This document shows positions 1 to 13,365 of a stretch of DNA of 64,000 nt, in pieces. Position 1 is the stretch's first letter; every line of letters starts with the position of its first letter. Both the position numbers and the translations under genes were made by a program. The notes under the pieces are model-generated. The model was not told where the DNA came from. It worked only from the letters and a program-made list of their open reading frames with translations, and made no database searches. The stretch comes from Spodoptera frugiperda (taxonomy: Eukaryota > Arthropoda > Insecta > Lepidoptera > Noctuidae): NCBI RefSeq assembly GCF_023101765.2, contig NC_064231.1, forward strand, positions 6,400,501-6,464,500. The letters run 5' to 3'.

Positions 1-1993
1 TCTTTACAATTTAAATTTCATCCAAATTTTGTGTTCATAAATGTATGAACAATTTTTAAATTTCACATTGCGGGTTTACGTACGTAGGTTCTTAAGTTAT
101 AAGTGTTTTCAAAAAGCCACGGTTCCACGTTTGCTACTTCAATTACGAAAAATGTATGTTTAACATGACAAGTATTCTAATATATTTTGATTATTATATG
201 TTGATAATCATGACCATTGTCAGCAAACAAAATGTATTAAATGTAGATAGTAAAAGTTATCATATTGTTGAGAATAATCTAAACTATAGTGAATAATGGA
301 TTTAAAAGAGATAAATAAAAGCTACTTCTCTTTTGAATCATCTAGTTTTTAAGTATGTGATAATATGTATAACATGAAATAATGGAGATTAACAAAGGTA
401 TCTTAACAATCCAATTATGTTTTGGTAACATTTTTAAGAATACCAATCAGTGAAGAAAGTTAACATTATAATCTGAAAAACCCCCATATTATAAGATTAT
501 TATTTTTCACATGCTTTACCATTGTTATACATAATTCTTAAACAAATCAAAATACATTTAAGTTAAAATTCTAACGCTAACATGGTGTCTATTTTATTAA
601 GCAAGCAATAATTATATAAATGTTTAAATGTATAATATAAAGTGCGTATCGCTCTAGGCGACAGCTTGCGAATACTTTGCAATGTGAGCGTCCACATGCA
701 AGTTGAACGCTCGAGCTGAAGAGTGGAGGTCGGTAAGCCTCCACTCTAGCCACTTCTGTGGCATCGTTACGAAGTCAGAGGCGTATACTTTTATTTGCAT
801 TTAGTGTCTTGGAACAGCGTTGTGGCTGCTGCGTGTGTGCATTGCACTCAAGTTCTGATCAGAGTTGATTGTTACTTTCAATCAATTATTATAATTTATA
901 TGTTATTGTGGCAACATATTTTGTGTTATGTTCTGGCCTGGGTTTAAAGCGTTCAAAATTGTAAAGTCTTCATTTAGTTCCATTCTCGACTGGCGTGAAC
1001 TGTGCAATTACCGTTGAGAAGTTCTGAATGGAATGTACATTTACGTAGCAAATTGCGACAGTTATTCCACCATTCGAGTTATTTAGTAAGACTGTCCTTA
1101 TATCGATGTTTCTCATTCCAGCTAAATTTAAGTATAACAATATAACAAATTTACAAAAATACATATAAATTGAAGAACATTCGCAATATTGAGTATCCCA
1201 AAAATGCATATAAATATATCACTAATAACAAATCTAAGATTTCCTATCGAAATAATACCCTATATTACGCGGATGTGTCAAAATGCGAATGCTCATTCAG
1301 TTTTAATAAACGTTTATCGTTAGACTTAAATCTATGAGTTTCAGACTCGTTTCAGGCAGTCCCACAGATTTCTAAGCACCAAGAATCATTCAATAAATGC
1401 ACTTTTTTAAACTAACTTAGTGTTCCACTAACCAGAGTTTTGCCCTTAACTGGAACATTTAACAATAAACATTTCGTAATCACAGTTCCCACATTGATAT
1501 AGCCCATTGTGCCTTTATATTATTTGAAGAGATCGTTATAAATATATTAAGGTTATTTAGACATGTTTTATTTTTAACACAACAAACAACATTATAATAA
1601 CGCCTAAACAATGACTCAAGAAATCCCAAAAACAAGTCTGAAAACATTTTGGTTTAGTCTATGCAATCGAGGTGTTTTCATCTTTTTGGTGAATAAAATT
1701 ATTGCTTAGAGATTTCCCAATATTATGTGGTTGAGAGCCTTCATAGATTTTTGGTTTATTGACATTTTGTATATTTTGACTTCGAAATATTTGAAAAAGA
1801 TTTCATAGACTAAACCCTCTTATAAGTAAAAAATTATGATTTGGTAAATTGTAAATATACTATGTGTAAATAAATAAAACATACTATGCACTAAGTCATC
1901 TCACTTTTCAATAAAACATGACTTAACAATCAACAGGTCAATTTAGCAATATATAATTATATTTTAAATATCACTTGTCACATAGTGGGTGTC
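1..1993. other. AT-rich non-coding flank
   Basis: I see no supported gene here. Reading frames are short and AT-driven. The one notable patch is at about 640-790, which is more GC-rich and contains two adjacent hairpins (described separately). The duplicated block begins at 1994, so this stretch is present only once in the window. Confidence 0.6.
720..762. repeat. Two adjacent short hairpins
   Basis: A perfect 10-bp stem (720-729 with 738-747, sequence AGAGTGGAGG and its complement) encloses an 8-base loop. It is followed at once by a 5-bp stem GCCAC/GTGGC (749-753 with 758-762). The patch is distinctly GC-richer than its surroundings. It could be part of an old transposable element or a structured RNA; nothing in the sequence decides this. 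Confidence 0.45.
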
Positions 1994-2781
1994 TTTCGGT
2001 TCTTATTACTTATTCTAAGAGATATTTAACTACCTCAAATAATAGAACCGCATATGCCCTTGGGTCACATTTCTTTAGAAATATAGATCTTGTTTTTCAG
2101 TTTACATCAGTATTATTGGTCTCATTATAGTACAATACAAAATAACCAGAGCCATTTTCGTCTTATTTGGGATTTTTTTGGGGCATAAAATGAGCCTCCA
2201 CTTGTCTTTAATAATATTATTAATTGAACACTTATTTGTGTCAATTAAAGTAATACAAAATCAGTCTCAAAATAGGGAAGTCTTTTAGATCTTCAGGCAC
2301 GTATACATCTTAACCTGTGGATTAATATCCAAGCTAAATCCCTAATATACATTTTACGTGCTAAAACAATTACATTCCAACGTATTTTCCCATGAAGTGT
2401 GTACATGTCTTTCTGTTGTAAGTTAATTTAAATCGTGAATATTATATTGCGAAAAGTTTGTTAGATTTCTTGTTTGAGGACAACTAAAGTATTAAAAAAA
2501 CAAAAGCCACGAAAAAACTAAACTAAGTTGATTTCAAATCATTACTAAATAAAAATAAAACAATAACGAAATTACCTTTAGAAACGAATACTTTAGTTTG
2601 AAACTGGTGCATCACCTTGACCAATGTGTTCCTTTTCAGAATTGTGGCATTGCTCCGCCACCTAGAATACACCATTGAATTTAGTGATGTCATTTAAAGT
2701 TGTCATGAGGATAAAAAAAAAATTAAAGAAGGAAAGCCTGTTGTAAATTCCATAGAGATGTTGTTGTGTGGTTTCTGTAAT
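1994..2781. other. 3' flank of FAM120A-like gene, copy A
   Basis: This 788-bp AT-rich stretch lies downstream of the minus-strand stop codon and probably includes the 3' UTR. I see no further coding exon. The same sequence follows the gene in copy B (12579-13365). Confidence 0.5.
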
Positions 2782-5700
2782 TTACTCTGCAGTCACCTTA
2801 TTCTTATCAAGTGGGCCATTAGCCTCCAAAGTTTGAGCGAGATCAGACTTCTGGCCAGAGCTCTTTTTCCTTCCTTTTCCCATATTCTTCTTAACATTTT
2901 TGCCAGTCTTCAGTTTTTGAGGCTGTGTACCTGTAAAGTAATATTATGGGTTGACTTAATCAACTAATTTCTCAAGCAGAGACGTGGTATACCTCTTTTT
3001 CGAAAATTAAATGACGACGTATTAAATTTATGGGAAATTAGTTAGCGTTTAGGTCACATATAGAAAGCTAATATGTATAGAAATTAATTAAATGAGTAAA
3101 GCATTTTTATTACTAATTTCTGGAGGTATACCAATATACCTAATATAATCGAAAACAGCATTTATGAACATTAAGAAAAGGTAAGTAGAAGCTCATATTT
3201 ACGAATCTACAATATTACCTTTTAGAATTTTTAGTATTACTATATCACTAGAACATACCATCAGCATCAGTATCAGGTGCTGAAGTGTCCTCATGAGGAC
3301 TACCTTCCTCTTGTTGATTTACATCTTCGGGCCTTACAGTTTTCCTGAAAATTTGGTGAATTTTTATAAAAATTAAAAGAATATATTATTAAGATACCAA
3401 CCAATATAACAAACATATATTAGTAATTATTTATGAATATTACCCGTTAATAGTGAGCGTGGCGGGCTTAGCAGGCTCCTCGACATCGCGGCGTGCGCGA
3501 CGCGCGGTGCGTGCGGGCGGCGTGGACACCGCGCCGCGGCCACGACCGCGTCCCCGACCGCCGCGCGTTCCGCGCCATCCGCGTCCGCCGTACGCGTTGC
3601 GAGGCGGCGGCGTGTAGCCCACGTAGCTTACCTGCTGTAATTATTTTGTGAACAATACTAATGCAGAAGCCTGCCTCTCGTTAAACAGGTAGTACTGTGC
3701 CTGGTAACTATAATTAAACAAAAAATATTGAGTTACTTGTGGGTAGCGAGTAGTGCGCGTAGGGTAGCTGCCGCCGCCCCACTGTCCGACGACGACGCCT
3801 GCGATCTCCAGGCGCGCGCCGCGTCCCCGGCCGCGCGGCCAGCCGCCGAGCTGTCCGCCGAGCGAGCCTCCCACCACGCCGGCCACTAATGGAAGCGGTG
3901 GCATCGCAAACTCCACCTCCAGACCTTCCAAGATAGCTTTGCGCATACGCTCTACCTATTAATATAATACATCTTACTATAAAATGATGATATCGGGTAC
4001 TTAATTATTATATGAAACACATATCAACTGAGAGAAAAGAAGATATTAAGAATACTTATGCTCTAACCTTAACCACCGTATCCAAATGATTATCGCAGAG
4101 CTGAGCAAGATGTTTGCAATGATTAGCGCGATGCAGATTGCGTTGCAGCAGTTTGCCGTCGAAGTAGAGCCAGGGCGCGGCGACTAGCCAGGGCACGGGG
4201 GCGCCGCACGCGTCGTTGGCCAGCAATGCAGCTTCCGCTCCAGCCATCACAAGCGCACCCAGTTGAACTCCGCGTGAGTTAATGCCATTTACCTAAAAAT
4301 AAATAACATTATTGAGATCACATTACAATGACGAAATAACGCACAAAATTATAGAATGACGTTACTGACACTTTTCACACTTACGGTCATTTCTTGCAAA
4401 TGAAGTGCATTCATGAGATCGTTTGAAAAAGCTGTAGCCAAAAATGCATCAAGCTCTTGTCGCCTCAATATTTGAATTTGAGATGTCATTATAAATCTGA
4501 AATGCGTATCAAAATAATGAAATTATTTAAAGCCCAATAAATGGAAAAATAATTTGGAACCATTAATTTTGTTAAAAAATATGATAACATTGGTATTACC
4601 TCAACACAGTGGCTAAAATTAGCAAATGTTGGGGAACATAAGATGTATTCAACATCAAAGGAGTATCAGAGCGCATGCACGATAGGAATGCTCTCATACG
4701 GCGGCATTTATCATCTTGAGCAGTTCTGAAACAAAACACAAAATGGATTATAATTTATTTTTTATTAAGTGTTTTAATTAATAGGTGTACAATATAATAA
4801 ATAATCTGTTTAAATTACAATAACTTAACTAACAAAGCATCACGATTCTTAAATAACCGAATGAAAGGAAATAGAAACTACCTAAAAGGTAAAGCTCACC
4901 CGAACCAAAGCCGTTGCACAGTTGGTACAGGCCATTCTAGAACAACTCCTGGCACTACTTCAGGGCTTTTCCCGGGATTCACTCGAGAATAGATCCATTC
5001 GGCAACTTGTACAGTGCAAGGGCGATCAATATTCACAGAACTTGTTGAGCCTTCTTCTACAAAAGTACACAGTAATTTAGGTGTTTATTTTCATTACTTT
5101 TACAAATGTTTAATAAGTATTTGTACAAAATAATACCTTTGGCTTTTTGCGCCATAAATCGGTGGTGGTGCATGTTATACAAAATGGCGTATACATTTTG
5201 CCTAACAGGTCGAAAGAAGTGATGTATAGAGGGTATTTCACGGTGATTATCGTCCTCCATCAATACAGGCAAAGTAACTTGACGATGTGTCAAGATCGAT
5301 AGCATCTGAGGGTGCATAAGGCCACGTGCATGTCGCTCGGCACATGTTCGTAACACTTCAGCTGGGGCCGGAGGACAATTATCTTCATTATGGATTTGCT
5401 TTATATTCGAACGAACCTAAAATATATATTCATAATTTTATCACGTGTTTGATAATATCTTATTACTTGTTGAATATCCATTTCAAACATTTCGGACTGC
5501 AGTACCTATTAGATCACTCAGTCTCCCAGTCTTAATTATTCAAAAGGCGCTTTTGAACAATACCAATATTTTGCTGCTACATAAAACTGCATTATTGACC
5601 ACTAATTATACAGAGTAATAAATAGAAAATGAGTGAAACGAAGCTACACAATATTGCTGTATATCAGCATTAAACAGCAATATCCATCAAAACATAAGTC

Positions 5701-8700
5701 AGCTATGTAGGCCATAAGTCGGTTATGAATATATAATACCCCGATCCTGTTTGGTATACCAAACGTAACTATGATATTGCGAAAACGCGCTGGTATTGAC
5801 TGCAATAATTCCGATCAATCAGCTGTGTTGCAGCTAAATATTGCAGAAAAATATATTTGTTGCCTGTTTAGAAGCACCTTAAACTCTAAACACTCGCAAT
5901 AGGTAAGTGGAGAGCTATAAGTCGCGTGGCGACGAAATCCATCAGTTTTCAAACCTAAACTCATCAAGTATGTACACACAAACATTTTTCAGACCTCTTT
6001 AGGAGCAGATTGTGGTTTTTCATTTTTATCAGCTGGATTGATAGTTTGCTGCTTGGCTGCACCCGCATCTCCGGAATCCAGAGAGACCGCCGCAAGTCCT
6101 TGCTGTATGTCAGAGGGCCTTTCTTCCATGCTAAAGTCGGCGTTAATTGATGCATTTGCTGTTGCCAATTTGTAGTCGTCCAAGCCTTTTTGCTGCAATT
6201 TATTGAGTTTGCAGTGTTCTTACTATCTGAAGTGCTTAGTGTAAATAACATAGGGATGTAATAAGACAAAAAAGGGTGTGGGGAGTTGAAACAAAAATCA
6301 TTAATAAAAAGGTCACTTGCACTTAGACAATAGTTATTTCAATTTAGAACTAGTGATCATGCAATCTGACAATTTGCCAATGGATGCCAATGGTGTTAAT
6401 GACGGTGTAAAAGGCGTGGATGACTATAGCGATTTTTACTTAGTTAAAGAATATTTAAAAACCTCATGCTCAGATGATTCAGCAGCCAGTTTAGAAGTGT
6501 CCAAGTCTAAAGAAGTGGATTGTGGACTAATATCCGACTTTTGAGTTTTTTTGTTGTTCTTTGGACGACGACCTAAATAGAAAATAAAAAAAATATAAAT
6601 TGTAGATCATTATTTAATTCTTTTTAACTTATAACATATTATTACTAGAACATATTTTGGAAATTATCTTACCAGATGCAGTTCTGTATTTTAAAAATCC
6701 ATCTTTAGTGCCATTCAAATAATATTGTACAGCTTGTTTCAATTTGGCAGCTCGGAGATCATTAAGGTCACCAAAGACATCGATGCATGCGGCATCCACA
6801 TCAGAGGATGGTAATTCACGCACATATTGACAAATGGCTTTCACCAAACCTTCTGGAGGAACTTGCTGAAATTTTTTGATAATGAGATAGTTTTAAGTAA
6901 CCAACGGCTAGGTATCGAAAGGATAATATATAAAAACATATGAAACCAGTATATTTGTATCATACTCATACCTTCTTTTGCGTAATTCCCAACCGCTTAT
7001 AAAAATCAACAAGACTTTGCTCAGATAGAATAGTACCACCAAGTAGTGCTGCCATAAGGCACAATCGATCCTGTGGCACATCTAATACCTGCGGCAGCTC
7101 GTGCACCATGTACTCTTTTGTCTCCAGTGACGACTGTATTCAATACACATGACATTAATTTAATAGAGCTAGTTTAACAATGCCTCCTTAATAAAGGAAG
7201 CGTCCATAAATTACGTGAGCTGTTCTGGGGGGAGGTGATTACATATTTCCAAATCTCACATAGGGTCAGGTCAAACCGCGACGCGGTGGTGCTGGAAGAA
7301 GCCAGCGATGTCGCGCTGCCCCGTGAGATGTATCTCAACGTCGCGAGGCACATCTCACAAGAGGCAGAAAATCATTGACAAGACGAGGAGGCACCGCGAG
7401 ATCGCTGGGTAGCAAAATGTCTTTCATTCGCACACACCTTAAACGGGCGACTCAAAAAGTAATTTTGAGTTGTAGTAATTTGACGTTGCGGTGAATTTTG
7501 GGAATGTTACGTAGCGATGCGTCTTGGTGTGAGCTGACCCTTAGAATTAGGAGGCAGTTGTAGCAAATATCAAGTTTATCAGTGAAAAAATGAAGTAAAC
7601 AGTGTAATATTGTGTGAAAACTATTTCTAGAATACAATATGACCAAACCAGATCGAAGTTGAAGGAGCAGATGATTTTATTGAAATAGCTAACATAATAA
7701 TTATGTTGGTTCCAGTAATCAATCTTGCTTGAACTGCTGTAAACAAGTCTCCATGAATTGAATCAGAATACTTAATATTTTGTATGCAAAACAAATGCTC
7801 TTACAAGTGTAACTTACCCTGTATGTAAGTTTCAGCTGTGAGGAGCTAAAGTATCTTGGTGGTTGAAAGACTAAATATTCTCCAGAGCACCCAACAAGTC
7901 CAGCATAAGTTTTCTCTCGGCAAAGACCAACTACCTCTTGGCAATGATCATCAGAAGAGACCATCTGTTTAAGAATTATTATTAAATTATAAATGAGCGA
8001 ACACCAAGCTAACATTGATCTTGATTTAATGTATTATGTACAATTTTTATTAATTATATCTATCAAAATTACAATTTTAATGAAATTGGTAACACCAATT
8101 TACATTCTGTTCTTTATTAAATAATAATTTATCTTAACAAATCAACATGATTACATTCATATACAGAGCCTTATACTTACTATTGGGATATTAAGATATC
8201 TTAATGCTGTTCTAAGGCAGGAATGTAGTCCCATAGGTGGTACCCACCATACTTTAGGAGGAGGAGTGCCCTTTGTAGCAATGTGACGCAGCACCTGTGA
8301 TGTTTCAAGGTATTGCTACATTTATGATTAAATCAAATTAGTTTAATTTTAGTCATTAATATACTATTTAGTTCATTAGCTAATGACATTTAACTGATTG
8401 ACTCAAGTAAAAGCCGTTGAAAGTGGGAAGAAATTCAAAAACTAACTCAGTGTTCTGTCTCTTTTAGACATAAAAAATATATAAATATTTATAAAATTGT
8501 TTGTGAGAAATGTGCATATTCGTTGGTCTTTTGAGAACAGAGCCACACCAGTCACAACAAACTGTCAGAGCATAAGTAGTTAATTAGAAGTGAAATTATG
8601 AGGAAAACAATATAGAAAAAAAAAAAAATTACAAATTGTTTATAAATGTAACTTTTCCTATGGTACAAACATACTAACATGACCAATGCAGTGCAGTGCA

Positions 8701-9551
8701 GTTTCACACTTACATCAGAGCTAATTTCCAAGTCTGACTATCGTCTAAGTAGTCTTCTCTTTTATAAAATGCTTTAAGTTTACCTTTTTTTAGTTTTTAC
8801 TTTTAAATTTATTAAGGCTGTAATTTAGAATAAGGGTGTCTATGTTTATTATGTATACTTTCATGTAACACCCAAGTATTCTTGTGATATATCTCAAAAA
8901 TATACCAATTTCAACAAAGGTGATTTACATCAAAGTTAATGAATTTTGATAAAAATACTTACTGAGTTGACCCTCTGGCGATATGTAGCTTGTGTTTGTA
9001 TCCAATGCTGTGGCAAAGCAGGTGGAGTAGGATGTGCACCATTAAAACATACGCATAAAGCAACTTGATGTTCAGCAAGTGCCTGTGCAAGTGTGGTTAA
9101 AAATTGCACGCATCGAGCCCACTGGCCTCCACAAGCCCAATCTGCAATAAAATCATTATATTTATTGTGAAATAGTTTAATTTACTATGTAAACTATAAA
9201 AATTTAAAAGCTATGCTATGCTATTGTAAAATTATAGTAAATAATATAGCAGGTAACATTTTTTTATTGCTGTAAAGACACTGGTAAATTAGGCGTGGAT
9301 GATGATGATAGTGATGTTTATTTTGGTACTAGAATAAAAACATCGAGATAAGAATAAAAAATGTATCAACAAAATATTGTATGTTATATTGGAAAAACAA
9401 TACCTGAGAAATATCCTCCATAGAGACGATCTAGACATCCTTCCGCGTCGAGAACTAAGCGGAACCCGCCGGCATGGTTTCTAGCTATTCGAAATAAATC
9501 AACTCCAACACCTTCGTTTTCTAAAAACGTCTGAAGATCTTGTATACCCAT
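2782..9551 (-). CDS. FAM120A: FAM120A/CCPG-like protein (constitutive coactivator of PPAR-gamma family), copy A
   Basis: The model has seventeen exons and 931 aa (human FAM120A is longer). In transcription order: 9404-9551, 8963-9141, 8181-8294, 7818-7964, 6972-7133, 6673-6865, 6463-6572, 5995-6192, 5137-5416, 4900-5056, 4600-4725, 4385-4496, 4068-4292, 3737-3955, 3444-3634, 3259-3344, 2782-2930. Phases close without a stop. The N-terminus (MGIQDLQTFLEN, then LVLDAEGCLDRLYGG) is the XPG-nuclease-like fold of the family. KGTPPPKVWWVPP (residues 110-147), the HCQEVVGLCRE segment, FFRPVRQNVYAILYN and NDACGAPVPW match FAM120A landmarks. Residues about 750-825 are RG/RGG-rich, fitting RNA binding, and the tail is lysine-rich. 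Family members are RNA-associated scaffold proteins and the nuclease fold is thought inactive. Exon 7's donor (GAG/gttttt) is weak. The start of exon 15 could be three bases later. Exons 13-15 are much more GC-rich than the rest. Confidence 0.88.
7195..7450. repeat. Probable transposable-element fragment in FAM120A intron 4 (copy A)
   Basis: This GC-rich segment sits inside an AT-rich intron between exons 5 and 4 (+ strand order). It contains short CG-rich direct repeats of the type CGTCGCGAGGCAC. It recurs with several differences at about 17797-18060 in copy B, where substitutions and small indels are denser than in neighbouring exons. No coding domain is recognised. Confidence 0.4.
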
Positions 9552-10998
9552 AGTTTGAAATAAAAGATGTATTTAATTGATCGAACACGTCCGTCACGAG
9601 GAATTGGTAGCCTGAAAGAGAAAAAATAATTGTGACGGTAACCAGTGTAGTAGGTCGATACTTTTCACAATGCAAGTGACATGACACATATTTTCACGAA
9701 AAATTGATAAAACACGACTACATGTTCAGTAATTAGACAAATCAATTTAATTATTTATAAATATGCCTCAAATGAGCGCAAAATACCGAGATACGAAAGT
9801 TGCCGGCACGTAGTCAACGAAGGTCAAATTTATTAAGATTGATTACAATATTGAGGGAAAAATATTAATCTATGATTAAAACTACAGAAAAACTAGAAAA
9901 CAGAAAAAGTAGCCTTACCTTTTAGAAAACCATACCAACATAGGATTACGATAGGCGTAAGTTGAAAACGGAAGCCATTTGTAATTTTTTTTTTCATGAA
10001 TGTCACACTTCATTCTACTGTGATACGAGCCAGCAAACTTAAAATAAATAAATGTGTTTTATACTCGACTAACGGCTGAAATTAATAATAATAATTGATA
10101 TTTTTATATTTTAGTTTTTGTGATACCTATTACATTAATTAACTATGTTTTACGGTTACTCATTTTCAGAGATGGAAGATTTTTTGGATAAATAATTGAG
10201 TGAAAACGGATACTCAGCAGTTATTATTTTCGAGAATATTATCTGAAAAATCACCCAGTTGTCGCACATTAGGATTTTCTCCTGTGTCGTGGGTTTGCAA
10301 ACATACAAGTTCGTATGACACCCGTAGGACACATGACACCCAGACCCGGAACAACAATTTGTGGATCACACAAAGAGTTGTTCCGTGCGGGAATCGAACC
10401 CGCGACACAGTGAACGGCAGCCAATTGCCTAGCCACCGCGCCAACTGTGCAGTCGAAATTCGAAGTAATAACTACCAAAATTGAATTCAACTTTTAATTA
10501 TTTATTAGACATGTTAAGTTATATAATTTTGTATATTTTTATTTATTTATTGACACATTACAATAGAAAAAATCCAAAAGAGAATCATTAGCGTTATTTA
10601 GGTGGCTGGTGAAATTAATATAATATAATATAATCGACTAAATTAAATAGTAGATTGTGTGAGACTGCCTGTGTATTACCTGTCATCGCAGTTCGACTGT
10701 CGTCTGTCAAAGATTGCAATCGTAATCGTATCTGTGGGCTGTATGTCTACTGTCTATAGAATTTGTATTGGTTTGCTTGCTTTTTGCAGTGGGGCGTTGT
10801 AAATCAAAAGCATTGTAAAAAATCTATGAAAAGATGGGAAATTAGCATGGGAGTAAATATTGTTACATACTGGACCCAATAATTACTAACCTGAAAACTG
10901 TTGTTGTATTTAAGATGTTTTAAAGTTATAACAGCACTGTAATCAGTATCTGGCATTTCAAATTGGTTCCAAAGGATATCTACTGCTAAAATTAAGTA
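9552..10998. promoter_or_regulatory. Divergent intergenic region between FAM120A and Diras (copy A)
   Basis: The region is about 1.45 kb between the minus-strand FAM120A-like start (9551) and the plus-strand Diras start (10999), so both promoters should lie here. Untranslated first exons may exist but cannot be placed from sequence alone. A SINE occupies about 10250-10457. The last ~200 bp before the Diras start are identical or nearly so in both copies. Confidence 0.5.
10250..10457 (-). mobile_element. tRNA-derived SINE (copy A)
   Basis: On the minus strand the element starts with a tRNA-like head: an A-box-like GTGGCTAGGCAATTGG and, about 30 bp on, a B-box-like GGTTCGATTCC inside a GCGGG/CCCGC stem (10385-10401 on the plus strand). 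An unrelated body follows. This is the layout of RNA polymerase III SINEs, and this family is common in noctuid moths (recalled, not searched). Exact ends and target-site duplications were not resolved. Confidence 0.75.
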
Positions 10999-12443
10999 AT
11001 GCCGGAGCAAAGTAATGATTATCGTGTTGTAGTTTTTGGTGCGGGTGGTGTCGGTAAAAGTTCCCTTGTGTTACGATTCGTAAAAGGGACATTCAGAGAA
11101 TCCTACATACCAACGATCGAGGATACCTATAGACAGGTAATATTATTTACGTTCCAATTTTATTATGTTTTGTTCCCGCGATTTGTGCATGTGAAACAAT
11201 GTTTATTTAGCTCCAAAAGAAGTTTTTGGTAACTTGTACACTATTCTGTAGAAGCATTATTGAATATTTGTAGAGATTATAACAAGGAGTCTAAGTACTG
11301 TTACAATGTCATCTAAAAATGTTCATATCCTGACCTATATTTACTGAAAAGGCTGTGCATGAAATACCTTGACACCATTGAAATTTTGCCAATTCCTGAA
11401 ACTATACTTTTTTTGGGATATTGCCAATGGTATACCCCATAACAAGGCTGCCTGCTGACCTTATTGTAATCATAATACTACTATTTTCAAATTAATATTT
11501 TTTGCTTGTAATCAATTTTAATAACATTAATTTACATATTTTAGATATACATGTATCTTATCAGATTTCTTGCTAACAGTCAGCATTTAAGTTGGAACTG
11601 CTTTTAATTTGACTTATTCCTGGAATTTTAATATAGAATAAAATTGCAGCATTACAAGATAATAACATAAATTATATTTTTAGGTAATAAGCAGCAACAA
11701 GACAATATGCACATTACAAATAACTGATACAACAGGATCACATCAGTTCCCTGCTATGCAAAGATTATCAATCAGTAAGGTGAGGCAACATTTCTTTTTT
11801 GTATTTAAACTAATTTACACTCTTAACTTTAATGAAACTTCACATATTTTGACCTTATTATTTTTTACAGGGACATGCATTTATATTGGTTTATTCTGTG
11901 AGCAGTCGACAGTCATTAGAGGAACTCAAGCCAATATGGCAAACTATAAAAGAGATTAAGGGCACAGAGCTTCCAAATATACCTGTGATGCTGGCAGGCA
12001 ACAAATGTGATGAAAGTCCAGAGATAAGAGAAGTATCCGCATCAGAAGGACAGGCCCAGGCTCAAACTTGGGGCATTTCATTCATGGAAACTTCAGCTAA
12101 AACAAACCACAATGTTACCCAACTTTTCCAGGTACATAATTCTTTTTTATATTTATTGTATGCTGTCCAATATCAATAATAAAACAAAAAATTTTACAAA
12201 TGCTTTTAAAAGTATTTCCAGTTTACACTGGCATTGTATTCAGTTATTATATCAGTGTAACACACAAATATTCCATCATAATAAAAATATTTTCAATTCT
12301 AATTACAGGAACTATTGAATATGGAAAAGAACAGAAATGTATCACTTCAAGTTGATGGGAAAGGCAAGAAAAAGAAAGATAAAGCAACCAAAGACGGTGG
12401 AGAAGCTTCTGCAAGTGGAAGAGAGAAGTGCCGAATCATGTAA
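10999..12443 (+). CDS. Diras: Di-Ras-type small GTPase, copy A
   Basis: Four exons (10999-11136, 11684-11779, 11871-12131, 12309-12443) encode 209 aa, the normal length. The N-terminus (MPEQSNDYRVVVFGAGGVGK) is essentially that of vertebrate DIRAS1/2. The P-loop GAGGVGKS is at 14-21. Switch II reads DTTGSHQ (61-67), where Ras has glutamine at the catalytic position; this is typical of Di-Ras, whose intrinsic GTP hydrolysis is low. The base-specificity motif NKCD is at 122-125 and ETSAK at 151-155. A lysine-rich tail ends in CRIM, a CaaX prenylation signal, so the protein should be membrane-anchored. Family members act in neuronal signalling in animals. The gene diverges from the FAM120A-like gene. 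Confidence 0.95.
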
Positions 12444-12515
12444 ATATAAAAGAACTCCAATATTATCTAACCCCACCAATTGTATAACAATAATTCCTAG
12501 TCATTTTGATCCTAG

Positions 12516-12578
12516 NNNNNNNNNNNNNNNNNNNNNNNNNNNNNNNNNNNNNNNNNNNNNNNNNNNNNNNNNNNNNNN
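12516..12578. other. Assembly gap (63 Ns)
   Basis: This is a run of 63 ambiguous bases. The left side stops in the Diras 3' flank, and the right side restarts in the 3' flank of the FAM120A-like gene. The length is probably a scaffolding estimate rather than a measured gap. Confidence 0.99.
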
Positions 12579-13365
12579 TTTCGGTTCTTATTACTTATTC
12601 TAAGAGATATTTAACTACCTCAAATAATAGAACCGCATATGCCCTTGGGTCACATTTCTTTAGAAATATAGATCTTGTTTTTCAGTTTACATCAGTATTA
12701 TTGGTCTCATTATAGTACAATACAAAATAACCAGAGCCATTTTCGTCTTATTTGGGATTTTTTTGGGGCATAAAATGAGCCTCCACTTGTCTTTAATAAT
12801 ATTATTAATTGAACACTTATTTGTGTCAATTAAAGTAATACAAAATCAGTCTCAAAATAGGGAAGTCTTTTAGATCTTCAGGCACGTATACATCTTAACC
12901 TGTGGATTAATATCCAAGCTAAATCCCTAATATACATTTTACGTGCTAAAACAATTACATTCCAACGTATTTTCCCATGAAGTGTGTACATGTCTTTCTG
13001 TTGTAAGTTAATTTAAATCGTGAATATTATATTGCGAAAAGTTTGTTAGATTTCTTGTTTGAGGACAACTAAAGTATTAAAAAAACAAAAGCCACGAAAA
13101 AACTAAACTAAGTTGATTTCAAATCATTACTAAATAAAAATAAAACAATAACGAAATTACCTTTAGAAACGAATACTTTAGTTTGAAACTGGTGCATCAC
13201 CTTGACCAATGTGTTCCTTTTCAGAATTGTGGCATTGCTCCGCCACCTAGAATACACCATTGAATTTAGTGATGTCATTTAAAGTTGTCATGAGGATAAA
13301 AAAAAATTAAAGAAGGAAAGCCTGTTGTAAATTCCATAGAGATGTTGTCGTGTGGTTTCTGTAAT

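Larger units (their letters stand above)
1994..12515. repeat. Duplicated block, copy A (probable haplotype overlap)
   Basis: This 10,522-bp block is repeated at 12579-23095 (10,517 bp) in the same orientation with the same genes and introns. Differences are scattered single bases and small intronic indels. The block ends exactly at the N run. Its start matches the first base after the N run. That arrangement is what is expected when the end of one contig overlaps the start of the next and the two alleles were not merged. A real recent tandem duplication is the alternative. Confidence 0.9.

Noticed and set aside
10380..10450. Possible tRNA gene (B-box GGTTCGATTCC with flanking stem)
   Set aside because: There is no complete cloverleaf or anticodon arm, and the sequence continues into a SINE body. 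The second copy has deletions in the A-box region.
12337..12715. Reading frames crossing the N run
   Set aside because: They join the end of the Diras gene to the flank of the other copy through unknown bases, so they have no biological meaning.
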